Origin: Sinohyriopsis cumingii
Taxonomy: Eukaryota > Mollusca > Bivalvia > Unionida > Unionidae
Assembly (NCBI GenBank): GCA_028554795.2
Contig: CM068825.1
Span: forward strand, 90,950,951-91,014,950
Direction of reading: 5' to 3'
Length of the DNA stretch: 64,000 bases
Shown piece after piece: positions 44,301 to 56,300 of this stretch (its first letter is position 1; each line of letters opens with the position of its first letter). The position numbers and the translations under genes are program-made. The notes beneath the pieces are model-generated. The model did no database searches and was not told where the DNA came from. It worked only from the letters and a program-made list of their open reading frames with translations.

Positions 44301-47300
44301 ATTTTTCCAAATCAGATTAAAAAAAGATGTCAATTGCTATTTCATTTACTTTCACCCATGCACTCAAGAGTTACCCTTTTTTCTTCAGAGATATAAGTGA
44401 TCCAATAGCGTGATGTAAATCATATGAAATGACACATTTTTGATTATGAAAGTCACATAATCAGCATACATTATGTTTGCTTAACTGATCATCATTGAAA
44501 CATTTTAGTTTGTGTTTCGACTTACGATAATGCAAATTCATAACTTTCAACACAGTATTCATTGATTTTGGACAGCTGGTTGTCTCTGCATTTCCTTTTG
44601 TTTATAATTGGCAGATTGGTCTTTTGTCTTCTGACAGGAGACCATGGTAATTGTTTGATCCATGAAACTGGCATGTGATCTTTGTTTTGGCATGAATTCT
44701 GGTAGCCATTTGTTCTACAACATTACTCAACACAAATTTACTATTGGAAAATCTAAAGTGGGTTGAGCAGAATGGGATGCCATGCATAATAGTTGTACTA
44801 AATTAATTGGCCCCCATAATTAAATTGAACTGACTAAACATTGACATCAATGTCATTGTCAGTTAAGGTATGAATACTTGCTCATTTGAGTAGCACAATT
44901 ACTGTAGCCAAGGTAACAGTCACTTCATCAAATCAAACTACGTTTGAGCATTTAAGGTATTAGTTATTTTCAAAGCCTTATTTCTGAAATTTATTTCTTA
45001 TATTTTGGAGGTATTATTTAAGTTTAATGCAGTTGTGCCTATAACTAAAATCCAAAGGAGATACTTCATTTGATGCAAGCCAAAATCTTAAATCTACATG
45101 TGGTGACACAGTAATGCTTAAACTAATAATAATAAACTGAAGACAAAAGGGATAGGTTACTGTTGTAAATGCTTACAGCAACCTGCTAATGCTCAACTAT
45201 TGTCATCGATCATATTATACACATTTGAATTGGGTTGAAATAATAAGGAAACAGTTGAAAATTAAATATATTTATTGACTTTTCAAATGTATTATATCAA
45301 TTCATAACATTAAATTCATGATGATTGTCCCTTAACAATGCTATTTTTTTTCATGTCGTTACGATCAAGAAAATACATTGATCAATTAGTAGTGGAAAAA
45401 ATGTTGAAGGTGTCCCAAAACTTATAGTACATGAAAAAAATTGCTTTAATTTTGTGTCCCAACATTTATAGGTCATAAAAAAATTTACTTTTTAAAATAA
45501 TTTAGGGTGTCCCAAGACTTAGTGTCCAAAGATTTAGTAATTTTAGTATAGGACTTTTAACACAGGATGGGCATATAATGTGCTGCTAGCAGTACTCTTG
45601 GGGGGGGTTGCAGTGATTATATTTTAATTTGCCAACAGAAGCATTTTAATATCTGATGGCTTTTTCTTGCCAACAGTTCAAAAGGACATTTCAGATTGAC
45701 TGGTTTTAGAAAAGCATTTGTTATTCATTACTTGTAATCCACTTGATTACATCTCCAACTGAATAAATGAGAAAACCTTGAACGCATGTTTATTAGCAGG
45801 TCCAAAGGTAATGAGATCACAATCAGGGGTATGGGAGACTGTCTGACAGCCTAGACTAAAATTGTTATTTAAAAAATTAATTTTTTCTCCCTCCCTTAGA
45901 CTCTGTGCGAGCCTTCAAAGAGAAAAATAAGTTAGGTCGCTTTCAAGAGGTTGATCCAGAGGAGAAAAAAAGATTAGAGGAGGAAAAATTGCAGAAAATA
46001 AAGCAAGAGCAGGAAAAGGCTGAGAGCATGAAAGTTGGAGACAGGTATATTTGAGTTATTCTCTTATAAATAAAAGTATGCTAAATATGGTCTATTCTCA
46101 ACTTCAGGTTTTGTAATACGAGGTGGGTGGGGGAATTCCCAGACCCTTCATCCTGCAAGGGGGAGGGGCACCGAGGCTGAAAATAATGTATAGAATGGAG
46201 GCCTTTAATACAGGAGCTTGATACTAAAATTGCAACTTGATATTCTTGATATTGATCTGCTTTTCAGGAATCTAAACTTGTTCGTGTTGTGTTTAGATTT
46301 ATGATTGCAAGCCTAAAACAACTTGACAGAAAAGATATTGCACATCACCTGCTAGCCACGTGTGCAGCAGTGATTCATGGTTTATGTGCAGTTAAATTAG
46401 CTAGATCTAGTCATCAGTTAATAATCAAATAGTTATTGTGCCAATCCAATATTGAACACCATTTACTTATCCAGAAGCAGCGGCCCCCGAGTGGTCTAAA
46501 GCGCTTTCCGTTACGGATCACTGCCATCTCACCACTGTCTGCATGGGTTCGAGTCTTGGATTCAGCCAATGTGGGTATGTGAGAAAGCTTGCCAGTAGCT
46601 TCTCGTGGGTCGGTGGTTCTTTCTGGGGTTTTCCCTAGGTTCTTCCTCCACCATTAATACTGGCCACCATGTATAGCCTCTCATGTGCTGAAAAATGGCA
46701 TTAAACCCTACTACAACAACAACAACAACAACTTATCCAGAAGCAACCATCTAAATTTAATTCCTGGTTCTTTAGCTCCATGCAAGGCTCACACATCTGA
46801 GTGTAGTGGAGCAAAACTTCACTTTGAACCACCAGACCTCATTGTTTATTTCCTGATACAAAGATAAATCCAATCCACAATTAGTGGAGTAAATTCAGCA
46901 TACTAATTCAACTACCTTTTTCAGAAGCCTACATGGTTGACCGAAAATACAGATTTTTATTTGCCAAACAATTGCTTAACAGTAAGGACTAGCTAACTGG
47001 CTTAAGGATTTGTAATGATGCTTACATTGAAAATCCATGCTTTTACTTTTCATTCATGTAGAGTGTGATACATTTTATAAACACAACATTAAAACAAAAT
47101 TAATAAATCTAGGGGTAATTTTGGCAACTCAGTATGCTTGCAGAACATTATAAAAGGTCAATTCAAAATACTTTAACGTTTTCATGCCACTAGTCCTAGT
47201 CAGAAATGCATATATTATGCACACTGTGTTTATCTGTTTCATGATGGTATTTATTAAACAATAGTTTTATCTACAATTATTTGGATTTTAATAATTTTAC

Positions 47301-50300
47301 AATATTGCCAGTAAATTAAATACTGCCCACCGCAAATGGAAGTGTCGGTCTTTGTTGTTTACCATGGATGTTTACTATCAGGTATATTGCTTCCATTTTC
47401 ATGCAAATCCAAACAACCTGTATTTGTATTAATATTTGTTTTACTGCAAAGACAATGTGTTTGTTGCAATTAAAATTTTGATTTAATTTCCTTTTCCTTT
47501 TCCACAAGTTAGATTTTTAATTCCCATGTCATATTTCCCATGTTTTTTCTACCAATGCACATGGCCAAATAAGCCCTTTGCTTCTAAGGCAACACTTTGT
47601 TTTCAAGTTGACAATCCTGAATTGAGCCATCAATTGAATAACCAAATCAAGTTCTACAACTTCCTTTATATGTTTGATCTTAATCCCTTGTCTTTAAAGG
47701 CAGTACCCTCTTTCTTTTCCCATGTGACAACCCTTTGTTTGTGCTGTGAGTTTGATATTTGCTAAGTGCCAAATAACAGAGGGTGGTTTTATGAATTCCC
47801 TTTCATCAGTCCACAGAACCCAAGCTCAGTCTCAATATAAGCACTGGCATGTGACATATTATGGGATACTGTGAATCTGATCATTCTGAACTACTAATTT
47901 ATACTGGTACATTACCCATAATTGAATTCATGGATTTATCATACACATGGATTTAAAATATAAAGCATTATGGATTTCAATGATTTTATTACATGAAGAT
48001 GGATAGAATGTAAGTTGTCAGTTCTTTTGTTACATATTCCCCTCAATAATTGTATTTACACTGGTTTTGTATTTTTTTCTTTTCAATCTACATAACTATC
48101 CAGTTGCGCTTGTTTATATTTTCAAAGTGCAAGTGGCCGAGTGGTCTAAAGCACTCACTGTTCCGGATCACTGCCATCTCACCTGTCTGCATGGGTTCAA
48201 GTCTCAGGCTCATCTAGTGTGGGTACATGGGAAAGCCTGCCAGTAGCTTCTCGTGGGTTGATGGTTCTTCCCTGGGTTTCCCAGGGTTCTTCCTCCACCA
48301 GTTATACTGGCCGCCATGTATAGCCTATCTTGTGCTGAAAAATGGCGTTAAATTCTAGAAAAACAACAACAAAGTACAACTTTGATTCAGTGACAATAAG
48401 TCAGCCCTTTAGATTGATTTGATTTGCAAAATACACACTTACTTAATGGAGGGTCAAAGAGAACTTAATTTGGGGGAGGGGGCCATCTTATAGTCAGGTT
48501 GACTTATAATCAATTATATTCAGTAGCTTGTGAAATTTGAACAGTTGGAATCTGACTGTCAGCATTTGAAAAGGAAATTTGTCATGGATTCTCAAAGCAT
48601 ACTCTCATGGTGTCAGCAGATTCCATATTACAGTTGAGTAATTCAAATTTATGCATTTTTAACTGAATGGGATTTTGAAATTGTTTATAAAACAGTAATG
48701 TAATGACTAACTTTGCACTGTCAAAATGTTGCTTACAACTTAGGTATGGAGAACCAAAGTAAACCATGAAGTTTTGTGAAATGAAAGTACATATACTTGT
48801 AGTATAAATTTGAAGTTTAATTTTAGATTCCATCAGTGATAAATAAATGAAAGTTTTTATACTCATTATGATCATAATATATTTCAAATGTCATAGTCTC
48901 ATTGGAATAACTTCGTACTATAACAAGTGAAAATACCATGCATGCATGCATTGTTGGTCATTGTGAATTTGTATTTACATTTCTGTGTCAAACTTTTAAT
49001 GAATTAATTTTGATGTTTGCTATTTACCACTGTTAAAAAAATATCTAAAAGCTAAAAATGTGTTGAATTCATCAGTAAAATATTATATTGTTAAATTACT
49101 GTGTTAACTGAATTTATCCAATATCTGCACTATACCTATGTACATGTCTCTGCATTATTATTTCTATCATAACCTGAAACTAAACTCCTACTGCATCTAC
49201 TTGCATATAAGCTAAATAATTTAGGACAAAAATAAAAGCCTGTAAGAATGGAGGTTTATTTATCCACAGGATGAGGTCTAAACTTTAACATTTTTAAATT
49301 TTCTTGTTGACTACCATTATATATTGTTAATGCAGATTGCAGAAGATGAAACCACATACCTAACCTGAACCTAGCAGGGCCTTCAGCACATGGGGTTCAT
49401 GTCACAAATTTTTTAACAAATAATTCCTTTTCCAGACCAAAATATAAAAATTTCCAGACCTAACAGTAACTCCCAATCAGCTTCAAATTTGCATACTGAA
49501 ACTTCTCCTAAATGCAAAATGGCAGTCACGTTACCAATTTTCGACTAAGATGGTTGTAATAACATACATTTTTGACTTTTTCAAGACTTTGTAGTCATTT
49601 TTCAATATTTCCAATCAGTAACAAGATTTTTTAATTTGGCTGAACTTATGGGTCAGCTTATGCATGGGTCATGCACTTTGCCTTCTATATGTGTGTAGTC
49701 CCAAATTCTCCTTCACTGAAAAAAAGACTTGTTGTTTGCAAGGAAAAAAGTCCCATTTTGGTTTAGTCTAGTTAATCTTGTCTTGTATATGCCCATTTCC
49801 TCTTCACTTTGCTTCCACAACACGATATTTTCTGCTTAATAAGCCAGGTCATTTGTGATCACTAATAGTTGTAGTGCTTAGGTGTTTGCACAGTTCTTTA
49901 ATTTTTGGGCATGATTATTACAAAATTAGCATGAATCCTGCTATCGCACTTCCTAGAATAGATCATGTGATACATAGGAGTCACTTCATTATTGGAACTG
50001 TCAGCACCACATCCAGTTAAGACTTGCTTGAACATTTTATGACAGTTAATGGAATTGGTGTAAGTATGATTTTGAATATCCGGCAAAATCCGTAGTTGCT
50101 TAATCTTTTGATCTTAATAATAACTTAATTTTTGTCATTGCCTGGGTAAATGGTGGTTTTCCACCATACTTTTAATATGACAACTGTAAGAGTTTGTCTG
50201 AATTAATTTTAAGCTCATATGGCCCTAAGGCCAATTGAGAATGGCATGACCCTGTGTCTATCATGTGTCATTCATCCATCAGCAGGTGCTTGTTACCAAT

Positions 50301-53300
50301 CTGGAATCTCTATTCCTGATCCTGTTTTAATAAAACTCGGCATCTTGCCATATTTCATCAAAATCTTGGATGAAGTAGAGAATGGGATCTAGTCAGTATC
50401 GCATCAGTTTGGCTGAGCTCTTTACCACTCTGGAGAATATATTTATGATCCAGTTTTTAAACCTGTTTTACAAGTTTAAACAAAAATAGCCATGCTTTGT
50501 TGTGGACTTTCAATATTTAATTGCAGGTGTGAGGTAAGAGTTCCAGGCCAGCCAGTCAAGAGAGGAGTAGTAAAGTACATAGGTAGGTGGAGGTTGGGGG
50601 TGTCAAAATTCAGAACTGTTTTAGATACACTGTAACAACTAAATGCATAACTAGGCATGTTTCCTATAACATACAGCATGATACACTTACAGCTACGTAC
50701 ATGTATAAGTGGGCATGTATTGTGCATCTCTTGATTCATACAGCGTCATAATACATATACAGGTAAGGGCATGTATAATGTATCTATTGGTTGATACAGT
50801 ATGATACACTGAAGACTTTGTTCATGTCTACCTGGGTATATATTATGTGGATGTGTATCATGTTTCTGTCAATGCATGCAGCATGTTACACTTTAACAGC
50901 TAAGTACATGTATAACTGGGTATGTATCATGTATCACTTGGTTGATACAATATGATAAACTGTAAAGACTTTGTACATGTCTACCTGGGTAGATATGTGG
51001 ATGTGTATCATGTTTCTGTCAATGCATGCAGCATTTTACACTTTAACAGCTAAGTACATGTATAACTGGGCATGTATCATATATCTATTGGTTCATTCAG
51101 CATGCTACACTAACAGCAAAGTGTATCTTTAACTGAGCATGTATCATTTATCTATTGGTTCATACAGCATGATACACTTACAATGAAGTGCATGCATAAG
51201 TGGGCATGTATCATATATCTATTGATTCATACAGATGATACACTTACAATTAAGTGCATGTGTAATGGGGCATATATCATGTATAGGTTCATACAGCTTG
51301 ATACACTTGCAGCTACGTACATGTATAACTGGACATGTATCATGTATCTCTTGACTCATACAGTATGATATGCTGTTAAGACTTGGTACATGCATTCCTG
51401 GGTATATATTATGTGGATGTGTATCGTGTTTCTGTTCATTCATGCAGCATGATACACTGTAACAGCTAAGTACATGTGTAACTCGGCATGTATCATATTT
51501 ATTTTCTTAAAATCGTTTGTTTAAAAGAACAAAATAAAACAGATATACCATTCTGTAAACAAAACGATCTTTCTCTCATCCAGTTGAGCTATATTTGATG
51601 AACACTGAAAAAATCAATGATTCTGAAATAATATGTCACAGCCAGTGAAGAGAATATGTTATAGTCAAATATTAATAAGTAAGAGAGGACAAGGAACATC
51701 TTGCTTAACATTAGGCCAAATGTCAGTTTGATTGGCAAAGTAAATCTTAAATATATTGACCTCTGTAGAGATCTTTCATCTGCACTCAGGAGAGCTATGT
51801 ATGCTAAGTCCACAAAGGAGTGAAATTTGTAGCAACTGAACCTAGCCAGAAAGATTCGGAAGCATGGCCACAATTATAATTTATGTTATACGGATTCAGA
51901 AACCCTTGTATTTTGTTTGCTTATTAATCTTACAACTTGGAATTTGAGCAAAAAGGATGTTATACAGAAAGCCTCTTTTATGTAGTATTCATTAGCATTT
52001 ATTTCTGTGTTTTTTGATCATAGCTTGAAGAGAGCAACAACTCCATATACAAATAAAAAATACTTTGATTTTTCAGGGACAACTGAGTTTAAGCCTGGCT
52101 ATTGGGTTGGAGTACAGTATGATGAACCATTAGGCAAAAATGATGGCAGGTAAGCTGTCTCTAGCATTAATTCGGTTCCCTTGAAATGCGAGTTAATTTT
52201 AATGTAAAACATAGACCCTTAATCATACTTTATAAATAGAAGCAAGAACATATTAGGCACAATGGTAAATCAGACAAAATTGTCTTCTGCAAATGGGATA
52301 TATTTGTATCCTTCAGTGTACATTTCTCCTGCACTTGAACATTTTTCATGTAACTAGCATGTGCTGACAGTGCAGAATAAGTTCTGCCTTTTACATCTTT
52401 ACCAAATATAGTGAACCCTCTTCGAAAAGGATACTTTAGGTCAAGGATAATTTTGTCCAGTATTGACATATTTCCTATCTACTGGAGGTTATTTCCTCAC
52501 TGCCTTGAAGAGTGTAAATAGCAAAATAATGTTAGACATCATGTGTACAGCATGCCAGTGTAGCACACATGCTCTTTTTTTGCAGTCAATTCATATTTGT
52601 ATACTCATGCAATAAGGCAGAGTGTATTAATGTTATTTTGTCTGACCATCTCAGAGTTAGTCACCAATATTGTTTCCACACACAGTAACTAGATTTGTCC
52701 ACCATCTGTGGTTACCAAACTTTGTAGATGGCTTCCATGTGGGGTCAAAGGTCAAGGTGACTGTGACTGAAAGTAGAACTATTGTTTAAACAAAGTAACT
52801 CAAGTTCTCCTTTATTTATTGTTTCTAAACTTTGTGGATAGCTTGTACTTGGGATAAGGAAGAAACCATATACCTTTCCAGGATAAATAAATCAAGAAGA
52901 AATATAGATTTCCACATGATAACTCAAGTGTGCCTCCATCTACAGTTACAAAACTTTATGTATTGCTAGCACTTAGGTTAATTTGCTACAAATTTCACTC
53001 TTTTGTGGCAGTGACTAATCTTGAAGTTCAAATTGGAGGGTGGGATTGCTCTCTCCATTTGAAAAAAAAAATGCAGTTTTCTATGTTGGGAAGGGATTTA
53101 AAGAAGAAATAGTAATAAACCTTCAGAATGCAATATGTAATTTGGTTTTCAGTGTAAATATTGAGAAATTTGTTCAACTCGTGCATTCGCACATCCTAGA
53201 ATAGACCCCAAGAATAGACCCTGCTTGGGGTAAGAGAAAACATTATCAATTTTTGGGTCCATTGGTCAAGGTCACTGCGACTAAAAGAAACAAATGGTTT

Positions 53301-56300
53301 TACACACAAATTTCAGTTCTTGATTATGTAACCTTACAAAAGTTTGTGACTGCTTTGATGGCATAGCTGGTTAGAGCATTCAACTCAGATGCAGTAGGTC
53401 ATAGGTTCAAATTCTGGCCAGGTCATACCAAAGACTTATAAAAATGGTACTAGCTGTTGTCTTGCTGTGTGCTCAGCATTAATAGGTTAGTGTTAGGACT
53501 GGTCGGCCTGATGTCAGGATAATGTGAGTGGATGTGACATGCTTCATTTTTTTACAGCATGATGCCCCAGTGCTAGACATCACTATAAACTGCCACACTG
53601 CAGACATCATATTGACATCACTGGGAAGTTGTTAAATCTATGTTAAAAATCCAAAACACACAAGTTTGTGGATTTATACATTAGGTATGAAGGAAGCCTG
53701 TTAATTTGGGGGTACAAAGGTCTTAGTAACTCTGGCTCAAAGAAGAAACTTAGTTTTTACATAACAACTTTTGTTCTATACCACACACCTTGACCCAAGT
53801 TTGTGGGGGGCTTGTACTTTTAATGTCTGGAGTAACTCTGTTGATTGAGTAGTAAGAATGTCAGAGGACAAGGTCAGTATAACTCAAAGAAACATGGGGT
53901 TTGCAGAATAACTTTTGGTCTAGGAGTAAGTCCTTGACCAAACTTTGTAGATGTCTTGCACTAACCTGTATATTCTTTGGTCCAAGATCAGGGTCCTATT
54001 TGTAGTATGTAAATTAATGGTTTATGTACAGTAAATAGTTGAAAACTTGTGTTGGGCATTGGGTGCATTCGGTAGGATTCATAAACTATGACCAGGTCTG
54101 GGAGAATAACTTGTATTCTCATGACAAGTCAGGAAATCGTAAGAAATTAATTCTTAAGTGAAAGCAAATTTATATTTGCAATTTCTTATTTAGAGAAAAA
54201 AATATTCCTAAATTAGTTTTTTAAAATCTCATTTCAGTGAAACCCTTCCTTTAGCATGCTAAATTATGACACATATTTAGATATAGCATTGTTGTTGCAT
54301 GGCTCACAAAATTCTACACTAGTTTCACTAATTGCTCAAAGTGCTACAGAGCTTTCTTTACTGTCAAAATAAGCAAGAGCTTGATTTTATAATTTGAAAG
54401 AGATGTATTCTTAAAAAATTATATATATACATGTCTTTCTTGCTTATTTTTGAAAGATGTTAACTCCTTGAAAAGCTGATTATTGTTCGTCTAATTATTA
54501 CCTACCCATCAGCAATAAAGCCATTAAATCCTCATCTCAGTGCATCCTGTATACACACAAAGCTTAATGGGTGGGGGGAGTAGTTTACAGCTATAGCTAT
54601 TCACAAAAGTCATAGATTAAACAGTTTTATTAAAATAAGTTCCAAAAATTCCAATAAAATCTCAAAAGTAACCATATTGCTATCTGCAAGTTTTGTGGAC
54701 AGTTTTATTCACTTAACCATGAAATTGACATCTTCAGGATTAACAGAGGATATTTTTAATGCAGTGTTACTATATACAGTGCGACCCCGCGATAACGTGA
54801 ATTTGGGTATAGCACAGTTGTGGCATGGCTCCTGAAATTTCATATATTCATTTGCAGATGAATTTTTTTTCTTCAAAGTACATGAAATAGTGTATAAAAA
54901 AAATTATCATCATTTTGGGGAAGAGATCGTGTATGAATTCGAATATAGTACGAACGTGGTGTGGTTCCGTAAATTTTAAATACATGTACTTATATTTTTC
55001 TCGTACCAGGAAAAATATTTTTTTAAAAATTACATCAAATAGTGTATACAAAATTTATTATCATTTTGGGGAAGAGATAGTGTATGAATTTGAATATAAT
55101 ATGATCGTGACGTGGCTTCTGAAATTTAACAATTTCACCAATTTCTTGAAGTGTTTTGCCAAAATAAACATTATCAGAAATGTTACTTATTACTGATCCA
55201 TGAGTAAAGCCAGTAAGTCGTCTTTGTGATTGTCTTCAATTAATTCTGTATACAGTCATTGCTTAAACAAGAGCCGACATGTGTTTCTTCTTTAACTTCA
55301 TACACAACCAAGCAGCAGACAGTGTGGTGGTTGATAAAAGATTTTCACAATTTAATAAACATCAAAAAACGAAAGCAATGGACATCTACACAACTACCCT
55401 GATATGCATGCCATGTCCTGCCTTGCTAGGCACTTAGCATTAAGAGGTTAGTGTTAGGACTGGTTGGCCTGGTGTCAGGATAATGTGACTGGGTGGGACA
55501 TCATGCTACATGTCTGCGGCATGATGCCCCAGTGCTAGACATCACCATAAACTGCCACACTGCAGACATCGTAGCGATATGACTGAAAAATTGTTAAAAC
55601 TATGTTAAAAATCCTAATCACACACACACACACACACACACATGCTATGTCTACTATGTATAGTGCAATGGACATCTATGCCACTACCCTGATATGCATG
55701 GCATGTCTATTATGTATAGTGCAGTGGGCATCTACACCACAACCCAGATATGCATGGCATGTCTATTATGTATAGTGCAGTGGACATCTATGCCACTTCC
55801 CTGATATGCATGCCAAGTCTTTTATGTATAGTTCAATGGACATCTACACCACCACCCTGATATACATGGCATGTCTATTATGTATAGTGCAATGGGCATC
55901 TACACCACAACCCTGATATGCATGGCACATCTATTATGTATAGTGCAGTGGATATCTATGCCACTACCCTGTTATGCATGCCAAGTCTTTTATGTATAGT
56001 TCAATGGACATCTACACCACCACCCTGATATACATGGCATGTCTATTATGTATAGTGCAATGGGCATCTACACCACAACCCTGATATGCATGGCACGTCT
56101 ATTATGTATAGTGCAATGGACATCTACACCACAACCCTGATATGCATGGAACGTCTATTATGTATAGTGCAGTGGACATCTATGCCACTACCCTGATATG
56201 CATGCCAAGTCTTTTATGTATAGTTCAATGGACATCTACACCACCACCCTGATATACATGGCATGTCTATTATGTATAGTGCAATGGGCATCTACACCAC

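Larger units (their letters stand above)
46045..50526. other. TBCB intron 4
   Basis: Contains SINE2 copies d and e and, at 50210-50470, units related to the 31.9-32.5 kb tandem array. The rest is AT-rich with nothing recognised. Confidence 0.65.

Noticed and set aside
46480-46560. Possible tRNA gene (A- and B-box present)
   Set aside because: The sequence continues into a conserved non-tRNA SINE2 body with target-site duplications, and a cloverleaf with an acceptor stem is not apparent.
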